From the NCBI GenBank assembly GCA_010093705.1, contig MU006089.1, positions 3,319,838 to 3,383,837 of the forward strand: DNA of 64,000 nucleotides. Direction: 5' to 3'. Of the stretch, positions 45,159 to 53,889 are shown in pieces. Position numbers and translations under genes: made by a program. How positions within the stretch are numbered: position 1 is the first letter of the stretch; each line of letters starts with the position of its first letter. The notes below the pieces were generated by a model. That model did no database searches. It saw only the letters and a list, made by a program, of their open reading frames with translations, and was not told the DNA's origin. Source of the DNA: Patellaria atrata CBS 101060. Taxonomy: Eukaryota > Ascomycota > Dothideomycetes > Patellariales > Patellariaceae.

Positions 45159-45914
45159 ATGAATACTCAACCCACACAAGTTGTACAAGATCAAGCACAG
45201 GCCGCTCATACCACCGTTCAAGTAGTTGTACCAGTTATCATCAAGCTGGATGTACTCAACGGGAATTTTTTCACCATCACCGTCAACGCACGCCTACTGA
45301 GGGCGTATAGCTCTCGTGCCTGGGCCAGACTCACCGATGATGCTCAGTGGGCTCCCGCAAAGATCCTCAATCTCCCATACCTCTCCACGATTCCGGATGC
45401 GCTCACATGTATCGTCGGCTGGATGAAGATGATTGGGATGCCAAATCCTGTATTGAGGGTTGCGGACGTGGGATATCCCACAGAGGGAAGGTTCGAGGAA
45501 TTTGTATGGCTATACAAGACGTATTGCCTCTTGGGGATCCCAATGCCCCAGCATGTGTACAAGCGAACCCTACAGCGCTGGATTGATGGGTCTGGTGGGA
45601 GGATCATAACTCCCGATGAACTGGACATCGCCTGGGATGCTCTGGACCCAGCGGAACCAGTGATCAAGACTATAGTCGCAAGACACGCTTGGAGAGGGTA
45701 CGCGGGACGTGTACTACGTGAATGTGGTACCACCCACCACGGAAGGGTTGAAGAATGGGTGGCCCAAACAATGCAGGAGGCACCAGAGAATGTGCGGATG
45801 GAGGAGGTGACGCTTTGGCGTCATAAATACTATATGGAAACGGAGACGGTGGGAATGTGCAATTGGCAAAGACGCTTAACACGAGGACCCCCTACAAATG
45901 GCGAGCGGGATTAG
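45159..45914 (+). CDS. BTB/POZ-like family protein, array copy 1
   Basis: Single exon, 251 residues, clean ATG. After a Gln/Val-rich N-terminus comes a BTB-like pattern: ITVNARLLRAYSSRAWARL (about 40-58), the strand KILNLPYL, then ALTCIVGWMKMIG and FVWLYKTYCLLGIPMPQHVY. The C-terminal half has family-specific boxes: LDIAWDAL (155-162), ARHAWRG (174-180) and the terminal CNWQRRL (234-240). The boxes recur in copies 2 and 4. The order (LL-x3-S..., L-x-LP, helical LY...L) resembles divergent fungal BTB proteins, whose C-terminal part often has a P-L-x-x-x-V-x-x-x-x-W-R-like segment. This is pattern reading, not a search hit. Function unknown; protein binding is likely. Confidence 0.72.
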   Translation: MNTQPTQVVQDQAQAAHTTVQVVVPVIIKLDVLNGNFFTITVNARLLRAYSSRAWARLTDDAQWAPAKILNLPYLSTIPDALTCIVGWMKMIGMPNPVLRVADVGYPTEGRFEEFVWLYKTYCLLGIPMPQHVYKRTLQRWIDGSGGRIITPDELDIAWDALDPAEPVIKTIVARHAWRGYAGRVLRECGTTHHGRVEEWVAQTMQEAPENVRMEEVTLWRHKYYMETETVGMCNWQRRLTRGPPTNGERD

Positions 45915-46423
45915 GTACGAACTCCTTGTTTAAGGTCTATCTGTACATGTCTAACTAAAACTATCCAGGGGTACCATGGCTAAATACGGAGAGAATGTAC
46001 CACTCTATACGCCGTACTCTAATCGTGTCTAATCTTATCCTATCCTCCAATAACCATAACCTAGGACTGTGCTTAGCTGCGATTGGCTACGAATAATGTT
46101 GTACGATATGAATAATGGCGGCATCACGACATGATCACTTTCTAGTTAACAATGGCATTGTATTGCAGAGTTTCATACCGCTTTAATTCCCGAATTTTCT
46201 CCCCTCAATTAATAACAATGTGGTTGATGTGCACAATGTCAATAGTCAACTAATGATTTAACTGATACAAATCCCAACTAGAATTTTACAAAGCAGAGAG
46301 ATTGAAAACAGTAAATCTTATCACTCTTAGCACCATATACCGCTTCTGGTAAGACTTTCAATCTATTCACATCTTCATCCCCCAAGCCTTAAACGAAAGA
46401 TAATTTTTACTTCACTAACTAAT
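45915..46423. other. Spacer between array copies 1 and 2
   Basis: 509 bp, A/T-rich; the 3' part is the leader of copy 2. No feature seen. Confidence 0.6.
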
Positions 46424-47194
46424 ATGGAAGACTTACTCCCACCTACTCGAGTCTCTACACTTTATCGCTCTAGACTGCACTTTCCAGAAGAACCCATTAC
46501 TCCTCTCCCTCCAATCAGTCCACTCATCCATCTCTCAGACACCACCCTCGTCGTACTCTCCGCCTGTCCAGACCCAGACTCGACCTTCGTCTACCGTACT
46601 ACCCCCATCTCCCGCTCCCTTCTCCTTAAGCATAGTATCTATGCCGCACACCATCTCACTCCCGAAATATCAGAACTACGGCTTCCGAGTGGGTCCGCCA
46701 CCCCGACATCATTAAACAATGTTCATGGATTATTCGCAATGCTTGCAGATGAGAAAGAGAATGGAAGAACTGGGATCAAGTTCAAGGAGGCAGTTTGGGC
46801 GTATCGGACCTTAAGTGTATTGGAGTGGAAGGCCATGGCGGACAAGGAGTATGAAAAGCTGAGTAAGTACATACTCGAGAAACCGGATGTCAAGGATGAG
46901 GATCTCGATATCGTGTGGGATGTTCTTGAACCAGGTGAGAGGCTGTGGTGGGATGTTGTTGATAGATTTGGGTGGAGAGGTGAGGCTGTAAAGCAACGAT
47001 TCGAAACTTTAGGGGTGAGTAGATTGGGGACAGAGAAGAGGAGGGGTATTGAGGGTTGGGTGGATGAGATGGAGGACTTCTTTGAGAGCGAGCGGTTGAG
47101 GAGTCATAAGAGGTACGTGGAGCTGGAGAAGTTTGGGGATTGTGAGTGGCAGAAGAGGTTAGTGGAGGAGGGCACTAGCGGGAGTCAGTGTTAA
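46424..47194 (+). CDS. BTB/POZ-like family protein, array copy 2
   Basis: Single exon, 256 residues. It shares the plan of copy 1: a Pro-rich N-terminus, TTPISRSLLLKHSIYAAHHL (59-78), the strand ELRLPSG, a helix VWAYRTLSVLEW, then LDIVWDVL (161-168), DRFGWRG (180-186), and near the end KRYVELEKFGDCEWQKRL (229-246). Copy 1 has KYYMETETVGMCNWQRRL at the same place. Residue identity between copies looks low outside these boxes, so the duplication is old or fast-evolving. The frame is intact, with no break. No membrane span or signal peptide. Confidence 0.72.
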   Translation: MEDLLPPTRVSTLYRSRLHFPEEPITPLPPISPLIHLSDTTLVVLSACPDPDSTFVYRTTPISRSLLLKHSIYAAHHLTPEISELRLPSGSATPTSLNNVHGLFAMLADEKENGRTGIKFKEAVWAYRTLSVLEWKAMADKEYEKLSKYILEKPDVKDEDLDIVWDVLEPGERLWWDVVDRFGWRGEAVKQRFETLGVSRLGTEKRRGIEGWVDEMEDFFESERLRSHKRYVELEKFGDCEWQKRLVEEGTSGSQC

Positions 47195-48335
47195 GTTTAG
47201 TATATCTACCTCGTTCAAAATATATTCAAGTTTACATATACTTAACACCTTAGAATTACTAGAAAAAGGGTCATTTTCAAAAATTGATATCATCCGCCCC
47301 CCTGAAAAAACTCTAACAAAAAAGGAGCTAAATAATAATAGATAGCGTAGTTGGGGAGAAAATAAAGAACGACACAGCAAAAAACCGAATTCAGGTGACT
47401 TTGAAGTCAACTATGACGGCATTGCAGATAGACGAAGTACCTGCCTACTCGGCCATATGCCCGCGCTCTATGGAAGGAAGAATGGTTGGAGGTGCTTATG
47501 ACTTGCAGACTGTGAGGGCAGTCACTCGTGGTTTTGTACGTGCCTTCCTTCCCTCGTGGTTTTGTACATTACATACGCGCTGTGGGATCTTGCAGTCGAT
47601 TACCTAGTTCTAATATGTTGTTCCCAGTTTTCGAAAGAAACCTCTTAACAATTATAACTATGATCATGACGTTTAGGGTCACAGACGACTCAGATATGGA
47701 ACACACTCCATGAACATGATGCCCAATATTGGGCGAGGAAAACAAGCCACTTGTTTCAACAAATATATATACATCGGTACCGGATCCGGTGTGTCGACCA
47801 ACGGGATGATGGGACGAGTGAATCGACATTTTAGTCACACTCACAGGGCAAAAGAACTGAGGTACGATACCAATCCAGTAAGATTTTTGACAATAATACT
47901 AATATGGTTCGAAGAGGACATTGACTACGAGGGAACAAATTACACAATGCAATTGAAAACAGATATTATAAAAAATACCACCACCCCCTGGATCTGGTGG
48001 CTGTACGAGAGAGCGAGAGTAATCATCCGTCATTCCTGCACTACTGTATCTGTCACTTATGTGTCACTTTCTTCCAATAATTCTAGTTTCTTCTGTCTAA
48101 ATTGTATCTGGTGTGTACAACGTATTTGTGCAAGTCTTAAATTGCATATCTGGCTCGAACAACGTCTTTATCCCAGTCTGAACTACTATATCCATTTCTT
48201 CCATCATTAGTCGATATAAACTCCAAGATATCTCCTTTCTACAACCAGAACCATATCTACCATCTACCAGCTACCAGCTACCATCTACTCTCTTTGAATC
48301 GCTGGTCGGTCATACATCCTATATATACGAACGCC
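47195..48335. other. Spacer between array copies 2 and 3
   Basis: 1.14 kb, A/T-rich. It contains a 15-bp direct repeat (CTCGTGGTTTTGTAC at 47525 and 47553) and the 40-bp motif shared with the Hsp104 promoter (48059-48098). It also holds a short CTACCAG/CTACCAT repeat near 48256-48290. A 166-codon frame at 47710-48210 has no family features and is not called. Confidence 0.5.
48059..48098. repeat. 40-bp motif, near-copy of a motif at 36434-36472
   Basis: Both copies read ATGT(A/G)TCACTTTCTTCC, then AA, a variable pair, ATTC(C/T), and AGTTTCTTCTG. About 35 of 40 positions match. One lies about 145 bp before the Hsp104 ATG; the other about 240 bp before array copy 3. Both are in the same orientation relative to the gene. 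Confidence 0.5.
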
Positions 48336-49058
48336 ATGAACACCCTAACCCCACAGTCACCATTTCCTCTAAACACAACTATTTCATTCGAACTAATCTA
48401 CCCCGTTTGGCCCCTTTCCCCTTTCACCAACATACCCACCTACCCGACCTCCATCATCTACACCTGGCTCAGATCCCACACCTGCTCCTTCTGCCGCACG
48501 AACCCCATTCCCTCCTCCAACCTCCGCTACGCCAGCATCATCATGACTCCCTTCTGCAGCGATCCTTTCACCCTCCCTTCCGGCCCCTCCTACACCACCC
48601 TTCCCATCTGTCGCTCTCTCCTCACGCATTTCTCACCCTACGCAACTCGGTCCCTCGACCCTACGGGACCAGCGTTCTACCTCCCTTTCCGCATCCCTGA
48701 CAACGCGGACAACGCGGCCGCATTAGAGGCGGCGCTAGACGCACTCACCTACGTCTACGAGCGACTGCAGTATCTAGGCCGCGGCGTGATACCAGTACAT
48801 CCCTTCGGATCGGACTGGGTGCTCGTGTCCCTCATTGCCGTGGAGAAGCCGGATATGCTAGATAACTTCCTCGCGCGCGTGTTGGCGAAGAGGATGTTTG
48901 CCGCGCTAGATATGCGGGACGAGGAGCGCTTGATGGGGTTGTGGTTGGGGCGAAGGTGGGAGAGGGTGTTTGAGGAGGAGGGGAGTCTGAATGCGTTGCC
49001 GGAGTGTGCGCCTTTGATGGATGGAGTGGTGTGGCGGGATTGGGTGGTGGATGTTTAG
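48336..49058 (+). CDS. BTB/POZ-like family protein, array copy 3 (most diverged)
   Basis: Single exon, 240 residues from the ATG at 48336. The GC content is clearly higher than its flanks. It keeps the BTB-like core: TTLPICRSLLTHFSPYATRS, a strand FYLPFRIP, a helix ALDALTYVYERLQYLG and VLVSLIAVEKPDMLDNFLAR. The C-terminal boxes of the other copies are weak (LWLGRRWERVFEEEG in place of the R-x-x-WRG box; it ends VVWRDWVVDV). The N-terminus has a CSFC pair. The antisense frame of 78 codons is a shadow. Membership of the family is likely from position and core pattern but less sure than for copies 1, 2 and 4. Confidence 0.65.
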   Translation: MNTLTPQSPFPLNTTISFELIYPVWPLSPFTNIPTYPTSIIYTWLRSHTCSFCRTNPIPSSNLRYASIIMTPFCSDPFTLPSGPSYTTLPICRSLLTHFSPYATRSLDPTGPAFYLPFRIPDNADNAAALEAALDALTYVYERLQYLGRGVIPVHPFGSDWVLVSLIAVEKPDMLDNFLARVLAKRMFAALDMRDEERLMGLWLGRRWERVFEEEGSLNALPECAPLMDGVVWRDWVVDV

Positions 49059-50006
49059 GAGGGGGAAAAGAAGGGTTTGAAGAGGATGAGGGAGTATGAT
49101 GATATTGAGGAGTAGTGGTAATTAAGAATGATTCTAGAATAGTATATCACAATGTCATATTTTTGTTCAGAAATTATGTATATAAGGTTTATATCTTTAT
49201 CCTAAGTTTATGTTTATGAATCTTATAGCTTTATTATAAGTTCATGTATGTTAGTTTTATATCTTTATCCCGACTTCGTGTATACTATTCTTATATTTAT
49301 ATCCTACTTTTGTGTATATTAGGTTTGCATCTTTATACAAACTTCATGTTTGTTAGCCTTGTATCTTTATCCTAAGTTCATGTTTATTAGTCTCATATCT
49401 TTATTCTAAGTTTGTGTATATCAGTTTTATATCTTTATCCTAACTTCGTGTTTGTTAGTCTTATATCTCTATCTTTACTGAGACATCTTAAATAAGACTA
49501 TGTGTACATTAATAGACGTCCCGGATATTCTTGTAAGGAATTACCAGTGGTTCGTGATGAACAAAGCCTCAAGCAAATGGTATGTATTATGTTGTTACCT
49601 ATCTGCTGGTCCTGATTTTATCTAACGGTGAATCACCTATTACCCTTTTAATCTAGATCAATATCCAGCTTCCATTCAGCCTCCAATCATTGGATCGATT
49701 AAAGTAACAATCAATCGGACAAATCGTGAAAATTCTTCCCTTATTTTACAGTATAATCAAAGACACGTTAACTGTGAGCGTACATTGAACAAGCAATACC
49801 ACGACGAGAAGCTATATAACTCTAGTATCACGTTCGCAAAAAGCATATTGTCAACATCACGTTCACAAAAGCGCCATTTTCAACATTGTTCACAATTCCC
49901 CAAAACACAACACAAACATTGTACCCCGAGCAACAATGTACTCGACCTAATCATAAAGGAGGGTACTCCCACATATTCGATCTCAAACACTTTGAACGAC
50001 GTCAAC
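49059..50006. other. Spacer between array copies 3 and 4, with minisatellite
   Basis: 948 bp, strongly A/T-rich. The minisatellite at 49186-49473 fills a third of it. The remainder before 50007 is leader-like; the reading frame of copy 4 is open for 74 codons upstream without an ATG. Confidence 0.6.
49186..49473. repeat. 34-bp minisatellite, about 8.5 units
   Basis: Eight full units of exactly 34 bp start at 49186, 49220, 49254, 49288, 49322, 49356, 49390 and 49424, with a partial ninth at 49458. The consensus begins GTTTTATATCTTTATCC and ends TAA-(G/C)TTC(A/G)TGTTTATTA. Unit length is constant while bases vary by roughly 10-30 per cent, so there are substitutions but no indels. No reading frame of note. 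Confidence 0.9.
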
Positions 50007-51251
50007 ATGCCACATCGAAACGCCTCGAAGGCGTCCCCATCCCACAGTGACATGCCACTTCGCATCATGACCGCTCTGCGCTCCGCAGCTTCAACGTGCT
50101 CATTCGCATTGAGTGAACTGACCTGCTCCACCCCTACTACACCAAGTGACATGTCTATGCTGTCTCGAGTAAAGCGGGAGGCCGCGAACGGTGGTGTGGC
50201 GAAGGGTACGAGGTTGCGGAGCGAAGTGAAGACGCATTCGAGTGTGTCCATAGGCTTGGAAAGGGGAAAGCAGCAGTCTACTATGCCAGGAGGATCTGGT
50301 CCTAAAGCGCAAAAGGAGACTCACTACAGGACGGTGAATCCATCTCCACAACCTAGGCCAGTCCTCCCTCCAGCATCCTCGCATAATCCCGATCTGGGTC
50401 TTTCTTCGGCCTCACACACCAACCTTTATCATCTTCACCCCCAACCTAATCCAGCTATTTTGCCCTTCCATACCCGGCAGTCCCTCCTCCACGGCCCGAA
50501 AACTACCCTTCAGCTGCGTCTCCACAACACCTATTCAAACGACCATCCTATGCCGCATCCCGAAATCAACAACGTATCCTTAGGCATTCTCTTGTTCTTT
50601 AGCCCCGCCATCCGCACTCACCTGGGTCCAAAACCCTGGAGACTCTCACCGGAGATCAAAATCCCTGAGGACGGGTCGATCCTCTGGGGGCTGAAGTACC
50701 TGGTAGGTTGGATGTACCACGTATCCCGGACGCACAGACCGCGCGGATTACTAGACTATCGTGGGGAAATGGGAGACAGAGTGGTATACGGAATGGTGCT
50801 CGTGTGGAAGGCGTGTAGGGCATTGGGCATGGTCATCGAACTCGGCGTCGTGGAACGGTATATTCACAATTTGATCTCTAACCCCTCAGTGCAGATGTCA
50901 GCAGAGGGATTAGACGTGTTTTGGGATGCGCTCCCGTCTTGGCATCCGTTCATCCAGATGGTGGTGGAGAGATACGGGTGGCGAGGCTTCCTGATACAGC
51001 AGGAGGAGGAGGCGCTGGATGCGAGTGTTATGATCAGGGAGCTCGCGGTTGCGAATTGGGTGGATAGGAATGAGAAGTATGTGCTAGAACATGGTAGCTT
51101 TGAGGATGGAGAGGGTGGAGAGTTTGAGGTACAGAATTGGGACAGAAGCCATGCAGCACACATTACTTATCTTGCGAATGAAGCGAAAGGTTCAATGAGG
51201 TGGCAGTTTGGGTTGCTCCTTGTGAATCCTGAGGCCAGTGATCAATTATGA
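50007..51251 (+). CDS. BTB/POZ-like family protein, array copy 4 (long N-terminus)
   Basis: Single exon, 414 residues from the ATG at 50007 (CAACATG context). The first 180 residues are a Ser/Thr/Pro/His-rich disordered extension not present in the other copies. The family core follows: NNVSLGILLFFSPAIRTHL (188-206), a strand EIKIPEDG, a helix LKYLVGWMYHV, VLVWKACRALGMVIEL, then LDVFWDAL (302-309) and ERYGWRG (321-327). The last stretch (WVDRNEKYVLEHG, then SMRWQFGLLL) parallels the W...K/R-Y...W-Q box of copies 1 and 2. Intact frame, no membrane span. The N-terminal extension could be a later fusion or simply a longer ancestral form. Confidence 0.72.
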   Translation: MPHRNASKASPSHSDMPLRIMTALRSAASTCSFALSELTCSTPTTPSDMSMLSRVKREAANGGVAKGTRLRSEVKTHSSVSIGLERGKQQSTMPGGSGPKAQKETHYRTVNPSPQPRPVLPPASSHNPDLGLSSASHTNLYHLHPQPNPAILPFHTRQSLLHGPKTTLQLRLHNTYSNDHPMPHPEINNVSLGILLFFSPAIRTHLGPKPWRLSPEIKIPEDGSILWGLKYLVGWMYHVSRTHRPRGLLDYRGEMGDRVVYGMVLVWKACRALGMVIELGVVERYIHNLISNPSVQMSAEGLDVFWDALPSWHPFIQMVVERYGWRGFLIQQEEEALDASVMIRELAVANWVDRNEKYVLEHGSFEDGEGGEFEVQNWDRSHAAHITYLANEAKGSMRWQFGLLLVNPEASDQL

Positions 51252-51790
51252 ATGTTGACGGATTGGATAGCTTAAATCAAAGCAATTCTTGGATATGGAG
51301 TGGTAATTTAGAAAATGTGACTAATGTGGCCGTGGCTAATATAGTAATAAAACTTGAAAATATGTATAAATCCAATTGACTGAAATAGATCTGAACCAAC
51401 ACACGCCAGAGATCTTTGTTCACCTCGTAATCGATACACGTACACCCCTCCGTTTTGATATACGTACACCCTCCCTTTCAACTGATCGGGACGTAATACG
51501 CTAAGAGCTGTACGGAGCAATTTATGCTGTAGAACCACAGTACGGCGTCGAAACCAGCCCTTCACACATTCTATGGAGTAGTCTAATAGCACGAGAGAGT
51601 GGAGTGGGCAGTTGGAGGGCATCGTGAGTTTGACTATACTAGACGATTGACGATTGATCACTGGAGTGTGAAAAGGAATATGTACATGTATCAAAACGGA
51701 GGGAGTATAGCGGTATCAATTAGGAGATGTACGCAAACGAGTGGCGCTAATGTATTAATTTCTAAGTAGAGAGGAGCCATGGATTAGACT
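51252..51790. other. Region between the array and nitrilase, filled by an inverted-repeat element
   Basis: The 540 bp between the converging copy 4 and nitrilase genes is mostly the MITE-like element described separately. A 128-codon minus-strand frame overlapping it has no domain. Confidence 0.6.
51397..51754. mobile_element. MITE-like element with long imperfect terminal inverted repeats
   Basis: The arms are about 70 bp each: left about 51397-51470, right about 51681-51754. Inner arm: CCTCCGTTTTGATA at 51447-51460 is repeated exactly inverted at 51689-51702. Outer arm: CACCTCGTAATCGATAC on the left pairs with the inverse reading CATCTCCTAATTGATAC on the right (14 of 17). Still further out a GCCA...TTTG pattern is shared. 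The middle, about 210 bp, encodes nothing. The right end abuts TA; a TA-target Tc1/mariner-type parent is suspected, but the exact ends and target duplication are unclear. Confidence 0.6.
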
Positions 51791-52849
51791 CTAAGGGGGA
51801 GGAGTGAGATCCAAGCCGTCAACCCTAAGATGAAATGAATCACTTCTTGAGTAAGAGCCGGCAACATCGAGATCGAGGCGTCCGCGTTCACAATCCTCAA
51901 AGTCAACATCTACCGCCAGTAGACCGTCTGTAACCTCCCAAAGTGGGCCCTTAAGCACTTCCCCAAAGGGTGAAATGATGCAAGACCCACCCCTAGAAGC
52001 GTATTCTTCGTCATCCTCAGTAGACGTAGTCTTTCCCGACGCGTATGTTCCGCCAGTTTGCGTTGTGCCGCGTACCCATGCTGGAAGATGCCTCTTCTTC
52101 GTACACTGGTTAGAGGAGAGCACGAATGCTCTGCCCTCGGTAGCGGCAGTTTGCATAAGAGGTAGCCAAGTAGGGCGGAAATCTGCGGTTGGAGCTAGGT
52201 ACAGATTTACGTTTTGAGAATAGAGACTGTATCTGAGTAATGGCATGTAGTTTTCCCAGCATATTGCAGCGGCGAGCGTTAATTTAACACCTTTGATAGT
52301 CGTAGTCACGGCTCTGAGTGTCCTAGTACTCCCTTGTGCCCAAATGAGTCTTTCCGATCCAGTTGGCATGACCTTTCTTCTCTTCCCGATAACTCCTCGT
52401 TGGGGGCATACGTAAACGACCGCACAGTACAGACTACCAGCAGCTTTTTCGACTAAACCAGTAACAATAAAGACACCGGTTTCACTCGCTATTCTTTCAA
52501 GCTGTTCCCTTGTTCCGTCGCCTCTGTATTTTGATCCTTTCGCAACGGGTAGCTTGCGCTCAATCCAGTATTCCCCACTACCCTCATCACCCTTAGGGGT
52601 ATCTCCGAGGTCAACAGCATCGTGAAAGTATGCCAGAAATTGTTCGCGGCCAATGGGTTCCCGGTTACCTACAGCAGCACCGAAGCTACAAGTACGGGGA
52701 TACCCGCCTAGGTATGCTTCAGGGAAGAGGATAAGGTCGACATCAGCATATGCAGCTTCCCGGGCAGTGTCTTCAAGGTCACGGAGTGTTTCGGCTGTAG
52801 TAGAGAGGGTGTGCTTTTGAGCGACAGCGAGTTTAAGCTTCTGCGGCAT
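51791..52849 (-). CDS. Nitrilase (carbon-nitrogen hydrolase, aliphatic/aromatic nitrilase group)
   Basis: Hydrolyses nitriles to carboxylic acid and ammonia (some members make or use amides). Single exon, 352 residues, ATG at 52849. The catalytic triad is complete: Glu44 in [12 protein letters not shown], Lys159 in [14 protein letters not shown], Cys197 in [15 protein letters not shown]. Length and the GGYPR and CWENYMPL signatures place it with true nitrilases, not amidases or Nit1/Nit2. Cytosolic, with no signal peptide. Substrate cannot be told from sequence; plant-type cyanogenic or aldoxime-derived nitriles are possible. It converges with the BTB-like array and is divergent, over about 1 kb, from a PAP2 gene; no shared pathway is apparent. 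Confidence 0.93.
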   Translation of the reverse strand: MPQKLKLAVAQKHTLSTTAETLRDLEDTAREAAYADVDLILFPEAYLGGYPRTCSFGAAVGNREPIGREQFLAYFHDAVDLGDTPKGDEGSGEYWIERKLPVAKGSKYRGDGTREQLERIASETGVFIVTGLVEKAAGSLYCAVVYVCPQRGVIGKRRKVMPTGSERLIWAQGSTRTLRAVTTTIKGVKLTLAAAICWENYMPLLRYSLYSQNVNLYLAPTADFRPTWLPLMQTAATEGRAFVLSSNQCTKKRHLPAWVRGTTQTGGTYASGKTTSTEDDEEYASRGGSCIISPFGEVLKGPLWEVTDGLLAVDVDFEDCERGRLDLDVAGSYSRSDSFHLRVDGLDLTPPP

Positions 52850-53889
52850 TGTTGGTGAACCTACACTGTGCTTAGTGTAATATCTAGATATGGTCCCAGG
52901 CGAGATATTAGGACAAGAGAAGGTTAGTCAATCCTTCAATTGAGGTTGACAGAACTCTTATATTCGGTCTTCCTGCAAATATCTCCCCGCTTGGACGGAC
53001 AACGGGGACTAGCGGAGGTAGGATAAGGTACGCCCTAGGTGAATAGTATACGACACTTGCAGAACTTTTCCTCTTTTATTATCTGGTACTGTATAATTTT
53101 TGTACAGACATTGGTGTACTATCAATTCCGGTTTGTCCTGACATCTCAATACACCGCACAGTCAGGTCGGAGGTTTCCTATACTGTACAGTACGAGATAC
53201 CTTAGGGGCGCCATCACAAGGGAATTGACAGTCCTAGAATTGGTCAATTGTCTCCGAAGATCAGTCGCGTGACATGTTTCGTTGCTCACGATCAAAATGA
53301 CAGGACGGGACTCAGCATAAGAACTTCTTCTGGAGATAAGATATATTCTGTTTGTTTGAGGATTCAAACATGTTCCCCTTCTACCGTCACCGTCGCCTAC
53401 GAGGATGTATCGTACCTGACTAAGCCCCTTAACCGGGACTCGGTAGCGGAACGTGCGGAAGTGGGGGAAGCGTCAAAGCCGTTGCTAAGACACTAACCAC
53501 GAATGAAATAGCTCCAATGTCATTTTGTTCGGGGGCCTTACACAGGCGTGACAAGGTTCAATCTCCCTTTTTGCGCACAGCCTCCCAAAGAACCTCGCGC
53601 GACCTCTTTCTTTCTGTACATATCTTTTCTTGAGAGATACTCTTTTCTTCTATTCAGCACGGATGCTTTTCTTTTAGACATTCATTCTTTTAAGATACTT
53701 TGTCTGTCCTTCTCATGAGGCTTGTCCACGTCGCAAAACTACCCTAGAGCTGTACACGCGATCTCACGTTCCCCGATCCTGAAGAGGAAATTCCGTATTT
53801 CTGAGTATTGTACTCGATTCCTTTATCCACTACCGCTTCTGGGGGATCTTCTCTGCCGTCAGGTCCTCCGAAATCACTGGAGCTTCATC
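52850..53889. promoter_or_regulatory. Divergent promoter region between nitrilase and PAP2 gene
   Basis: 1.04 kb. Contains TACTGTACAGTA-type palindromes near 53180-53192 and one TACCTTAG (53198). C/T-rich leader sequence runs from about 53560 to the PAP2 start. No gene supported. Confidence 0.4.

Noticed and set aside
47710-48210. 166-codon ATG-started frame between array copies 2 and 3
   Set aside because: Composition is that of A/T-rich noncoding DNA and none of the family boxes is present; it crosses the 40-bp shared motif. A remote chance of a real gene remains.
51308-51694. 128-codon minus-strand frame, considered as a transposase remnant
   Set aside because: It runs through the arm and centre of the inverted-repeat element and shows no transposase signature.
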